Shown: in pieces, positions 6,726 to 14,397 of the stretch | Numbering within the stretch: the first letter of the stretch is position 1 | How the letters are laid out: every line of letters begins with the position of its first letter | NCBI GenBank assembly: GCA_002309375.1 | Contig: DBXK01000036.1 | Coordinates: 883 to 15,724, forward strand | Reading direction: 5' to 3' | DNA length: 14,842 nt | Source of the DNA: Christensenella sp. UBA1214 | GTDB taxonomy: Bacteria > Bacillota > Clostridia > Christensenellales > CAG-138 | Translations under genes and position numbers: made by a program | Notes under the pieces: model-generated | What the model was told of the DNA's origin: nothing | What the model saw: only the letters and a program-made list of their open reading frames with translations | Database searches by the model: none

Positions 6726-7748
6726 ATGCTTGAAGAACTTCTGAAGATCCGCGAAGAGGCGCTCAAGAGGCTTGAGGAAGTCGAGTCCGAGTCGGATCTG
6801 TCCGAACTTAACGTTTCGTTCCTCGGAAGGAACGGCGCGCTGACTTCGATCCTTCGCACAATGTCCAAGCTCGCTCCGGAGGAAAGAGCGAAGCTCGGCA
6901 AAGAGGCGAATGAAGTCAAACAGTTTTTGGCGGAAAGATTCGATTTCGTTCGTTCTGCGATCGAAAAGAAGGCCGAGGAACGCCGTATCAAAGCGGAAAC
7001 GGTGGATGTCACCCTGCCCGGAACCGTCGATATCCCGATGGGCAAGCTGAGCCCGCTGACCGTCGTTTACCGCCAGATCCGCGATGCGCTGATCGGCCTC
7101 GGTTTCACGACCTTCGAGGGGCCGGAGATCGAATACGACGACTACAACTTCACAAAGCTCAATCTCCCGCTCAACCATCCGGCGAGGGATATGCAGGATA
7201 CCTTCTACATCAACGATAAGGTCCTTCTGAGGACGCATACTTCGCCCTGCGAAGCCCGCGCGCTGATGACGCTCAAGCCGCCCTTCCGCGTCGTCATTCC
7301 CGGAAGAGTTTTCCGTGTCGACGAACCCGATGCGAGCCACAGCCCAGTCTTTATGCAGATGGAGGGCCTTGTTGTCGACAGGAACCTCACGATCGCCGAC
7401 CTCAAGGGCACGATCGACACCTTCGTCAAGGCCGTATTCGGCGAAAATGTGAAATCCCGCCTCCGCCCCAGCTATTTCCCGTTCACGGAGCCTTCGGCAG
7501 AGGTCGATATCAGCTGCACGATCTGCGGAGGCAAGGGCTGCAGCTCCTGCAAGGGCACGGGCTGGATGGAGATCATGGGCTGCGGCATCACGAACCCGCA
7601 TGAGATCGAAAACTGCGGCCTCGATCCGAACGAATGGCGAGCCTTCGCTTTCGGCGTCGGCGTCGACCGCGTTGCCTGCCTCAAATACGGCATCAACGAC
7701 ATCCGCCTGCTTTATGAAGGCGACGCCCGCTTCCTGCGCCAGCTCTGA
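6726..7748 (+). CDS. pheS: Phenylalanine--tRNA ligase alpha subunit
   Basis: This is the catalytic subunit of the cytosolic alpha2-beta2 enzyme that charges tRNA-Phe. It has 340 residues, normal for the bacterial family. Seen: an N-terminal coiled coil (about 1-95) for tRNA contact; class II motif 1 region HPARDMQDTF near 150; motif 2 FRVVIPGRVFRVDEPDASHS followed by FMQMEG; a cysteine-rich turn CTICGGKGCSSC near 260; and motif 3 AFGVGVDRVACLKYG near 308. I chose ATG 6726 because GAGGAG (6711-6716) is nine bases upstream. A longer reading from TTG 6669 would lie inside the T-box terminator and lacks homology, so it is rejected. Regulated by the Phe T-box. pheT follows after 27 bases. Confidence 0.97.
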   Translation: MLEELLKIREEALKRLEEVESESDLSELNVSFLGRNGALTSILRTMSKLAPEERAKLGKEANEVKQFLAERFDFVRSAIEKKAEERRIKAETVDVTLPGTVDIPMGKLSPLTVVYRQIRDALIGLGFTTFEGPEIEYDDYNFTKLNLPLNHPARDMQDTFYINDKVLLRTHTSPCEARALMTLKPPFRVVIPGRVFRVDEPDASHSPVFMQMEGLVVDRNLTIADLKGTIDTFVKAVFGENVKSRLRPSYFPFTEPSAEVDISCTICGGKGCSSCKGTGWMEIMGCGITNPHEIENCGLDPNEWRAFAFGVGVDRVACLKYGINDIRLLYEGDARFLRQL

Positions 7749-7775
7749 TACAGCGGACAGAATAGGAGATCGATT

Positions 7776-10190
7776 ATGAAACTTCCCCTTAAATGGTTAA
7801 AGGATTTTGTTGAATTCAACACAACGCCCGAGGATTTCGCGAACAGGATGCTCCTTCGCGGCTTTGAGGTCGCGGAGATCATCCCCGAAGTCAAGGCAAA
7901 GGGCGTTTACGTCTGCACGATCGAAAAGATCGAGCAGCATCCGAACGCGGAGCGCCTCCGGGTATGCGAAGTCAATGTCGGAAAGGATGAGCCCCTGACG
8001 ATCGTCACCAATGCGACGAACGTCTATCCCGGCTGCCAGGTCCCCGTCGCGCTCGACGGCGCAGTTCTTGCGGACGGCATGGAGATCCACCCGACGAAAA
8101 TGCGCGGCGTGCCGAGCGCGGGCATGTTCTGCGGAGGCGCCGAGATCGGCATCACCGACGCCGAATACCCCGGAGCAAGCAACGACAGCGTCCTCATTTT
8201 GAACGAGGACCACGAGAACGGTCAGCCCATCGCCGAAGCGCTCGGCCTTGACGAGTGCATTTTCGATATCGAGCTGACTCCGAACCGCCCCGACTGCCAG
8301 AGCATCATCGGCCTTGCGAGGGAGGCGGCGAGCGCGCTCGGCCAAAGGATGAAGGAACCCGTCATCACACCGGTCGAGGGCGAAGGCAATGCGGAGGATT
8401 ATGCGAAGGTCACCGTGCTGAACCCGAAGCTCTGCCCGCGTTATCTTGCCCGCGTCGTGACGGATCTCAAGATCGAGCCTTCGCCCCGCTGGATGCAGCT
8501 GCGGCTGAAGCTTGCGGGTCTCAGGCCGATCAACAACATCGTAGATATCACGAATTACGTCCTGCTCGAGTACGGCCATCCGATGCACGCATTCGATCTT
8601 GCCTGCATCGAGGACGCGCATATCGTCGTCCGCAACGCGATCGAGGGCGAAATCGTAACGACCCTTGACGGCAAGGAGCGCGTGATGAGCAGCGATATGC
8701 TCCTTATCGCCGACCCGAAGAAGGGCGTCGGCGTCGCCGGCGTGATGGGCGGCCTCAATTCGGAGATCACCGAGAACACGAAGGTCACGCTCTTCGAGAG
8801 CGCGGTCTTTCTTCCGGACAATATCCGCCACACGACGCGCAAGCTTCGTCATTCGACCGATTCTTCCGCAAGGTTCACCAAGGGCGTTGAAGCCGTCAAC
8901 GCCGAAAAAGCCATCAACCGCGCGATCGAGCTCGTTCATATGCTCGGCGCTGGCAAGGTCATCGGCAGCATGATCGACGTCACGGCGGAGCCTCCGAAGG
9001 AGAGGACGGCGACGGCGGATATCGCGCATGTCAACGAGATTTTGAATACGAACCTCACCGGTGAACAGATGGCGGAGCTCCTTTCCGGCATCAATATCGA
9101 ATGCAAAGTCGACGGCGGAAAGCTGATCGTGAACGTTCCGCATTTCCGCACCGATATCGAGACCGGCATCGAGACCGATTGGGATATCGCGGAGGAGGTC
9201 GGAAGGCTTTACGGCTATGACAATATCGAGCCGACCCTGATGGTCGGAAGGACCTTCCAGGGCAGGCTCGGCCGCAGCTTTGCTCTCGAGGACGAGATCA
9301 AGGACAGGATGGCCGCAATGGGCTTCATGGAGCTGTATAATTACAACTTCACTTCGCCCCAGGAATACGATGCGCTGCTTCTTCCCGAGAACGATGAAAA
9401 GCGCCAGACCGTGCGGCTCCGCAATCCCTTCGGCGAGGATCAGAGCCTTATGCGCACGACCCTGATCGGCGGCATGCTGAGGACCGTTCAGATCAATTGC
9501 AACAAAAAGACCGGCGCGAGCCGCTTCTTCGAGGTCGGCAACGTGCATTTCGACAATAACGACGATCTGCCCGAGGAGCGGAAGATGCTCGGCGCCGTAT
9601 GCTATGGCGCAAACGAAAGCTTCTTCACCCTCAAGGGCGTTCTCGAGCAGCTCTTCTCTTCGCTCGGGATCGAGGGCGTGCGTTTCGAAAGGGGAGGCGG
9701 GGAATACCTGCATCCCGGTCAGAAGGCCGTGATCCTCATCAATGGCGACAAGGTCGGCGAGATCGGCTGCATCCATCCGCAGGTCAAGCGCAATTTCGAT
9801 CTTCCCGTCGCGCCGTTCATCGCGGAGATCGATTTCAACAAGCTCCTTTGCCATGTCAATTCCGAACGCAAATTCAAGCCTCTGCCGAAGTTCCCGATCG
9901 TTCCGAGGGACATCGCGATCGTAGTGGATGAGAATATCGACGCGCAGACCGTAATCGACGTCATCGCCGCCGTGAAGACGAAGGCCATGATCGGAAATGT
10001 TTCCTGCTTCGATGTTTTCTATCCGAAATTTCCGGGTGAAAAGGGCATTCCCGAAGGCAAGAAGAGCATGGCGTTCCGCTTCGAGCTCCGCTCGGACGAC
10101 CATACGCTCAACGATGAAGAGATCGGCCTTTCGGTGAAAGCAATCCTCAAATCGCTCAAATTCCGCCTCGACGCCGATCTGCGCAGCTGA
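7776..10190 (+). CDS. pheT: Phenylalanine--tRNA ligase beta subunit
   Basis: This is the 804-residue partner of PheS, carrying editing and tRNA-binding domains; length is normal for the full-size bacterial form. Domains in order: N-terminal MKLPLKWLKDFV; tRNA-binding EMAP-like domain about 42-150 (starting VYVCTIEKIEQHPNAERL); B3/B4 editing domain about 200-380 (containing GHPMHAFD and VMGG); B5 domain about 395-475, ending EEVGRLYGYDNIEPT; a catalytic-like core; and the C-terminal FDX-ACB anticodon-binding domain about 700-804 (FPIVPRDIAIVV onward). AGGAG (7764-7768) is seven bases before the ATG. trmL begins three bases after the stop. It is transcribed with pheS under the T-box. Confidence 0.97.
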   Translation: MKLPLKWLKDFVEFNTTPEDFANRMLLRGFEVAEIIPEVKAKGVYVCTIEKIEQHPNAERLRVCEVNVGKDEPLTIVTNATNVYPGCQVPVALDGAVLADGMEIHPTKMRGVPSAGMFCGGAEIGITDAEYPGASNDSVLILNEDHENGQPIAEALGLDECIFDIELTPNRPDCQSIIGLAREAASALGQRMKEPVITPVEGEGNAEDYAKVTVLNPKLCPRYLARVVTDLKIEPSPRWMQLRLKLAGLRPINNIVDITNYVLLEYGHPMHAFDLACIEDAHIVVRNAIEGEIVTTLDGKERVMSSDMLLIADPKKGVGVAGVMGGLNSEITENTKVTLFESAVFLPDNIRHTTRKLRHSTDSSARFTKGVEAVNAEKAINRAIELVHMLGAGKVIGSMIDVTAEPPKERTATADIAHVNEILNTNLTGEQMAELLSGINIECKVDGGKLIVNVPHFRTDIETGIETDWDIAEEVGRLYGYDNIEPTLMVGRTFQGRLGRSFALEDEIKDRMAAMGFMELYNYNFTSPQEYDALLLPENDEKRQTVRLRNPFGEDQSLMRTTLIGGMLRTVQINCNKKTGASRFFEVGNVHFDNNDDLPEERKMLGAVCYGANESFFTLKGVLEQLFSSLGIEGVRFERGGGEYLHPGQKAVILINGDKVGEIGCIHPQVKRNFDLPVAPFIAEIDFNKLLCHVNSERKFKPLPKFPIVPRDIAIVVDENIDAQTVIDVIAAVKTKAMIGNVSCFDVFYPKFPGEKGIPEGKKSMAFRFELRSDDHTLNDEEIGLSVKAILKSLKFRLDADLRS

Positions 10191-10193
10191 TCC

Positions 10194-10655
10194 ATGTTCA
10201 ACATCGTGCTTGTTGAACCGGAGATCCCGCAGAACACCGGCAATATTTCAAGGACCTGCGCCGTGACGGGGTGCTCGCTGCACCTCGTCCGGCCTCTCGG
10301 TTTTTCATTGAGCGACCGCTATCTCAAGCGCGCCGGACTCGATTATTGGGATGAGCTCGATGTACGGTTCTACGACAGCTTCGAAGAACTCGAAAGGCTT
10401 TATCCCGATGCGCGGTTCTTCCTCTTTTCGACCCATGCCGAAAGGAATTACGCTGAGGCGGAGTACCGCCCGGGCGATTTTCTTGTTTTCGGCAAGGAGA
10501 CGGCGGGCCTCGGGCCGGAGCTCCTTTCAAGGCGGAAGGACGATGCGGTGCGGATCCCGATGAGGGAGGATCTGCGCTCGCTGAATCTTTCCAACTCCGT
10601 TGCTATAGCCGTATACGAAGCGTTCCGCCAAAACGGTTTCCGTGGACTCTGCTGA
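10194..10655 (+). CDS. trmL: tRNA (cytidine/uridine-34-2'-O)-methyltransferase, TrmL/YibK type
   Basis: This 153-residue SPOUT (trefoil-knot) methyltransferase would 2'-O-methylate the wobble nucleotide of certain leucine tRNAs using S-adenosylmethionine. Family signatures are all present: N-terminal IVLVEPEIPQNTGNISRTC (4-22), FGKETAGL (99-106), and the knot region IPM (121-123) with LNLSNS (130-135) followed by AVYEAFRQ. Length is typical. The ATG lies three bases after the pheT stop and has no clear Shine-Dalgarno sequence, so translation probably depends on ribosomes finishing pheT. Its place behind pheST fits a tRNA-related role and possible T-box control. Confidence 0.94.
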   Translation: MFNIVLVEPEIPQNTGNISRTCAVTGCSLHLVRPLGFSLSDRYLKRAGLDYWDELDVRFYDSFEELERLYPDARFFLFSTHAERNYAEAEYRPGDFLVFGKETAGLGPELLSRRKDDAVRIPMREDLRSLNLSNSVAIAVYEAFRQNGFRGLC

Positions 10656-10670
10656 AAGCTGGTTTGCAGT

Positions 10671-11318
10671 ATGTATAATAAAGCGATCGAAACAATTCTG
10701 AACAGCTGCGGGATCATTGCGATCTCCCGCGGCAACTACGGCGAAGGCCTTATCCGTGCGACGGAAGCGCTCGTCAGGGGCGGCGTCCGCGCGGTCGAAG
10801 TCACGTTCGAGCAGGACAGGGATGCGGAGCTTACCGCAAACGCCGTCCGCTCGCTCGTTGACGCTTTCGGCGATGAGATAGCCGTCGGCGCGGGGACCGT
10901 ACTGACACGGGATCAGCTTAGAACCGCGAAGCAGGCCGGCGCGAAATACGTCGTTTCCCCGAATTGCGACGAAGAGCTTATTGCCGAAACGAAGCGCCTC
11001 GGCCTCGGCTCGATCCCCGGCGCGATGACGCCGACGGAGATCGTGCGCGCGCATTCGGCCGGCGCGGATATCGTGAAGATCTTCCCGGCGGGCGTGCTCG
11101 GCCCGGCATACTTTTCCGCTGTCACAACACCGCTTGCGCATATCCGCTGCGCAGCCGTCGCGGGGATCACGCCGGAAAACATCGGCGCTTTCAAAAAGGC
11201 CGGCGCCTGCGCTTTCGGCATCAGCAGCACCCTATATCATAAAAAGCTGATCGCAGAAAAACGCTTTGATGAGATCACGCTTGCAGCGGAGAAATTCATA
11301 AGCGCACTCAACAGCTGA
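10671..11318 (+). CDS. eda: Bifunctional 4-hydroxy-2-oxoglutarate / KDPG aldolase
   Basis: The 215-residue class I aldolase of the KDPG/KHG family splits 2-keto-3-deoxy-6-phosphogluconate, or 4-hydroxy-2-oxoglutarate, to pyruvate plus an aldehyde through a lysine Schiff base. Seen: GIIAISRG near 14-21, AVEVTF with catalytic Glu43, GAGTVLT (73-79), SPN in place of the commoner SPG, PGAMTPTE, and VKIFPAG with Schiff-base Lys136. A TIM-barrel length of about 210 is normal. The start at 10671, 15 bases after trmL, has only a weak ribosome site, so coupling to trmL is likely. No edd, kdgK or uronate genes are nearby, so the pathway it serves here is unclear. Family call firm; true substrate uncertain. 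Confidence 0.92.
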   Translation: MYNKAIETILNSCGIIAISRGNYGEGLIRATEALVRGGVRAVEVTFEQDRDAELTANAVRSLVDAFGDEIAVGAGTVLTRDQLRTAKQAGAKYVVSPNCDEELIAETKRLGLGSIPGAMTPTEIVRAHSAGADIVKIFPAGVLGPAYFSAVTTPLAHIRCAAVAGITPENIGAFKKAGACAFGISSTLYHKKLIAEKRFDEITLAAEKFISALNS

Positions 11319-11342
11319 AGATACTGCACGGGAAAAGGACCG

Positions 11343-12095
11343 ATGGACGAAAAGACAGACAACATCCATGAGGGGCATCGCAAGAGCGTTCGCGAGCGCT
11401 ACATCCGCCGCGGGAATCTCGATGAATACGAAGATCATCAGATCCTCGAGATGCTGCTTTTCTATGCGATCAAACGGCGGGACGTCAATCCGCTCGCGCA
11501 TCAGCTGATCAATCGATTCGGTTCATTGAAAGCGGTTCTGAAGGCCGATCATACGGATCTTGTTGCGGCCGGCCTTTCCGAAAACACCGCGACGCTTTTA
11601 AAACTCGTCGGCGATATAGGCGCGGCGATCGACCGCAAAACGGCTTATGAAACGGTGATCAAAACCGTGGATGACGGCATAATCGCCTGCCACGGCCTCC
11701 TCTTCAGGGAAATGACCGAGTGCGTCGCGCTCCTTTGCCTCGATTCGAAGAACCGCGTCATTAAGATCCGGACCCGCAGCGAGGGCTTCAGCGACAAGGT
11801 CGAAGCGCTGCCGAAGTGGGTGGTGGACACCGCCCTTTCGAACAATGCAAGCGGAGTCCTTCTCGCCCATAATCATCCATCGGGCAATCCCGAGCCTTCG
11901 CTCAGCGACAAGGAAACGACAGCATTGCTGCATCATCTTCTTGCGCCTCTCGGCATCGCTCTGTTCGATCATATCATTGTGACGCGGGATGCCTGCTGCT
12001 CGATGATGCGGAGCTATACGAAAACCGGCATGATGGAACTTCGGGAGAAGAACGATGAAGAACAAAACGGGGATTCCGCGAAAAGCGCAGGGTGA
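11343..12095 (+). CDS. radC: RadC-family (UPF0758) JAMM-domain protein
   Basis: The 250-residue protein has an N-terminal helix-hairpin-helix-like region (about 25-90, including ILEMLLFYAIKRRDVNPLAHQLINRF) and a C-terminal JAB1/MPN metal-binding domain. The JAMM metal ligands are His176 and His178 in AHNHPSGNPEPSLSD plus Asp189, with Glu126 as the likely acid, so the motif is complete. Length is typical or slightly long. The last 15 or so residues are polar and probably disordered. Members are named after an Escherichia coli radiation mutant, but a role in repair is not supported and the function is unknown; a metalloprotease-like activity is only inferred from the fold. AAAGGA precedes the ATG at short spacing. 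It starts 24 bases after the aldolase gene; its stop overlaps the ribosome site of the next gene. Confidence 0.92.
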   Translation: MDEKTDNIHEGHRKSVRERYIRRGNLDEYEDHQILEMLLFYAIKRRDVNPLAHQLINRFGSLKAVLKADHTDLVAAGLSENTATLLKLVGDIGAAIDRKTAYETVIKTVDDGIIACHGLLFREMTECVALLCLDSKNRVIKIRTRSEGFSDKVEALPKWVVDTALSNNASGVLLAHNHPSGNPEPSLSDKETTALLHHLLAPLGIALFDHIIVTRDACCSMMRSYTKTGMMELREKNDEEQNGDSAKSAG

Positions 12096-12108
12096 AAGGA
12101 TTAAGTCA

Positions 12109-12591
12109 ATGAATAAAAGGACAGCGATATCGATTTTGATTCTTGCGGTTTTGTTCACGGCTCTTTTTACAGCGGCCTGCAAAACAAAAACGCTGAACAG
12201 CACTTCGGAGATCTACTCATATCTCATTGAAAACGGGGAGTTTTCCCAGATGCTCCCGAATACTTCGGAGGAGGATCTTTGGGAACTGTACGGCATTGAC
12301 AGCTCGAAGCTCGAAAGCTATGAACTTCGCTTTTCCGAGGAGAGGCTGAATGCGGAGGAGATCGCCGTTTTCAAAATCTCCGATCCGGAATACGGCAGCA
12401 TCCTGAAAGGAATACTGACTTCCCATATCGCAAGCGCCGCAAGGCAGGCTGTCGGCTATAATACCAAGGAACGCTGCGACATGATCGCGAACACGAAAGT
12501 CTTTGAAAAAGGCGGCTATGTGTTCTTTATCATGAGCATGAACGGGGAAGAGCTTTCCGGGAAGCTCCTCGACATGATACAGGAAAAGTGA
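12109..12591 (+). CDS. DUF4358-family lipoprotein, copy 1
   Basis: The protein has 160 residues from ATG 12109. I prefer this start because GAAAGGA (12094-12100), overlapping the radC stop, sits eight bases upstream and the protein then opens with a normal signal peptide MNKRTAI. An earlier in-frame ATG at 12055 would add 18 polar residues inside radC. The lipobox is TAAC with Cys24. The mature domain shows IYSYLIENGEF, LYGIDSSKL and EEIAVFKISD, which match the second DUF4358 gene at 13879 (VYDELIATGNF, NYGIDPEKL, CEIAIFKAKD). The function of DUF4358 is unknown. It may be transcribed with radC, yet belongs by content with the SGNH/MBOAT cluster downstream, which has its own promoter. Confidence 0.82.
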   Translation: MNKRTAISILILAVLFTALFTAACKTKTLNSTSEIYSYLIENGEFSQMLPNTSEEDLWELYGIDSSKLESYELRFSEERLNAEEIAVFKISDPEYGSILKGILTSHIASAARQAVGYNTKERCDMIANTKVFEKGGYVFFIMSMNGEELSGKLLDMIQEK

Positions 12592-12752
12592 GTGCCTTCG
12601 CCTGAATGATGCGACATTTAACGACATAGATTGACTTATCTGAAGGTTTATGTTAAAATGATAGAAGATGGGGCAGTATGTGGCTTCGTCAAAAACAGTA
12701 TCATTAATAATTCCGCGGAGGCGGCGGATCCGATCGATCCGTCAAAAGCTGT
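12592..12752 (+). other. Intergenic leader before the SGNH lipoprotein gene
   Basis: This 161-base gap contains the promoter at 12631-12659 and an untranslated leader of about 87 bases. In the leader are a possible 9-codon reading frame (12678-12707, ATG TGG to TAA), a GGAGG at 12718-12722 that is too far from the gene's ATG to act normally, and a small hairpin GGATC/GATCC (12726-12730/12736-12740). I see no terminator for the upstream genes. Confidence 0.5.
12631..12659 (+). promoter_or_regulatory. Promoter of the SGNH-DUF4358-MBOAT cluster
   Basis: TTGACT (12631-12636, 5/6) and TAAAAT (12654-12659, 5/6) are separated by exactly 17 bases. Transcription would start near 12666. This places the SGNH gene at the head of a new unit, apart from the pheST-radC run. 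Confidence 0.8.
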
Positions 12753-13844
12753 ATGATGAATATGAAAACGAAAACAAAGCTGACGGCGGTACTGCTTGCC
12801 GCTGTGCTTGCTTTTTCTGTTTTGGTTTCCTGCACCCCTAAAAATGACGATCATTCAGGCCAGGTCACGATCCCTTCGGACACGTCGGCGCCGGCGAGCG
12901 AACGCCCGACCGATGCTCCGGGTTCCGAAATGCCGGAAACAACGCCGGATGCGACCGAGCCTGCTCAATCTGACGCTCCTGCGACTGACGGCCCCGCCGA
13001 AACGGAAAGCCCGACGCCCGAAGCGACCGAGGCGCCGACGGCCACGCCGGTCCCCGCGACCGCAACGCCCGCACCTGCGACGAACTCTCCTTCTTCCAAC
13101 CCGCCCTCCGGCGATACCGTTTCGATCGGTTCCTCGTCGAAGCCCGCAAGGTTCACCATGCCGACCGATCTTTACGGCGTTTCGGAATATAACTGCGAGC
13201 AGTGGTTCAGCGACGCGGTGTTCATCGGCGATTCGATCTCCCTCGGCTGGCAGAATTACAACAACAAGATGCTTGAAAGCAATCCGAGCTTTTTCGGAAA
13301 CACACATTTCCTCTGCTCGGGAAGCTACGGCGTCGGCCATGCATTCGATCCGATCTCGGAGGACAGCCTGCATCCGCGCTATCAGGGCGAACAGCATTTC
13401 GTCTGGGATTCCGTGTCGATGATGGGCGCGAACAAGGTCTTCATCCTGCTCGGCATGAACGATATCTCAATCTACGGCGTCGACGGGACCGCTTCGCGCT
13501 ATTCCGATTTGATCACGAATATCATTGAGCATCGTCCCGGCGTGCAGATCTTCGTCATCAGCAATATGTATATGTACCGCGGCAGCGAGCGCGAGAAGCT
13601 CAACAACCGCAACATCTACCTGCTCAATCAGCGGCTCGTGCAGATGTGCAATGAGAACGGCTATGAATTCGTGAATATTGCAAGCCATTTGATCGACGAG
13701 GACGGTTTCGTTCCGGATCAGTACAGCTCCGATCATTATGTTCACCAGACCTATGCCGCGTATGCAGTCTGGGCCCAGATCCTCCGCAGCGTTGCGGCAA
13801 GGCATATCCAGGGCATTCCGCCGATCGTATTCTCTTTGCCGTAA
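12753..13844 (+). CDS. SGNH/GDSL-hydrolase lipoprotein
   Basis: The 363-residue protein is predicted to sit outside the membrane. The signal peptide ends in lipobox LVSC with Cys27. Residues about 30-130 are a Thr/Pro/Ala/Glu-rich linker. The SGNH hydrolase domain spans about 140-355: block I FIGDSISLG with nucleophile Ser161, a possible block II glycine in GSYGVG near 190-195, block III GMND with Asn236, and block V SSDHYVHQ with Asp327 and His331. Asp and His are separated by three residues instead of the usual two, so which Asp/His pair acts is uncertain. Such enzymes remove or transfer acetyl groups on polysaccharides. Neighbouring MBOAT and DUF4358 genes support a role in O-acylation of an envelope polymer (inference). 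ATGs at 12753, 12756 and 12762 are all possible starts; none has a well-placed Shine-Dalgarno. Confidence 0.88.
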   Translation: MMNMKTKTKLTAVLLAAVLAFSVLVSCTPKNDDHSGQVTIPSDTSAPASERPTDAPGSEMPETTPDATEPAQSDAPATDGPAETESPTPEATEAPTATPVPATATPAPATNSPSSNPPSGDTVSIGSSSKPARFTMPTDLYGVSEYNCEQWFSDAVFIGDSISLGWQNYNNKMLESNPSFFGNTHFLCSGSYGVGHAFDPISEDSLHPRYQGEQHFVWDSVSMMGANKVFILLGMNDISIYGVDGTASRYSDLITNIIEHRPGVQIFVISNMYMYRGSEREKLNNRNIYLLNQRLVQMCNENGYEFVNIASHLIDEDGFVPDQYSSDHYVHQTYAAYAVWAQILRSVAARHIQGIPPIVFSLP

Positions 13845-13878
13845 GGCGTTATACTAAACCAAAATGAAAGGTCAAACA

Positions 13879-14397
13879 ATGAAGAAAACTCTTTCCAAAC
13901 TCTTTGCGTTGATCCTTGCCGCAGCATTCTGCTTCTCGGCATTTGCATGCGCCGGTTCCGATAATAAGGATCAGAACGGCGATACAGCGAACACCCCCGA
14001 TCCCAACGTCGATATCAGCGCTGTTTACGATGAGCTGATTGCGACCGGCAATTTCCCCGAGCTTGCGAAGGTCCCCGCAGGGCAGCTGATGGACAACTAC
14101 GGCATCGATCCCGAAAAACTCGATGACTGGGTCATGGCGATGCCCCTCAATTTCTATGAGGATATCTGCGAGATCGCCATCTTCAAGGCCAAGGACGAAG
14201 GCGCTGCGGACGAGATCGGCAAGATCATGAGCTCGATCCTCAAGCAGAATCAGAAGACTTCAAAGGATTATTCGGATCCCGAACAGGCGAAGATCATCGA
14301 GCCCGCAGAAGTCGTCGTCAACGGCAATTACTGCTATCTCGTCGTTGGCAGGAATTACGAAGATCTGATGAAGATCATGCATAAGTACTTCGGTTAA
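13879..14397 (+). CDS. DUF4358-family lipoprotein, copy 2
   Basis: The protein has 172 residues from ATG 13879, chosen because AAAGGT (13867-13872) lies six bases upstream and the product opens with MKKTLSK. An ATG at 13864 would add five residues. The lipobox is AFAC with Cys24. A short polar linker precedes a mature domain with VYDELIATGNF, NYGIDPEKL and CEIAIFKAKD, recognisably paralogous to the 12109 gene. It lies between the SGNH lipoprotein gene and the MBOAT gene, overlapping the latter by one base (TAATG), which implies coupled translation. DUF4358 has no known activity; the position suggests an extracytoplasmic accessory factor of the acyltransferase. Confidence 0.85.
   Translation: MKKTLSKLFALILAAAFCFSAFACAGSDNKDQNGDTANTPDPNVDISAVYDELIATGNFPELAKVPAGQLMDNYGIDPEKLDDWVMAMPLNFYEDICEIAIFKAKDEGAADEIGKIMSSILKQNQKTSKDYSDPEQAKIIEPAEVVVNGNYCYLVVGRNYEDLMKIMHKYFG

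Noticed and set aside
7797..10103. A 768-codon open frame on the minus strand, fully antisense to pheT
   Set aside because: pheT is a certain gene with all its domains. The antisense frame shows no family motif and is explained by strong C/G third-position codon bias, which removes stops from the opposite strand.
12055..12108. An upstream ATG that would extend the first DUF4358 protein by 18 residues
   Set aside because: It lies inside radC without a ribosome site and would put polar residues before the signal peptide; ATG 12109 fits better.
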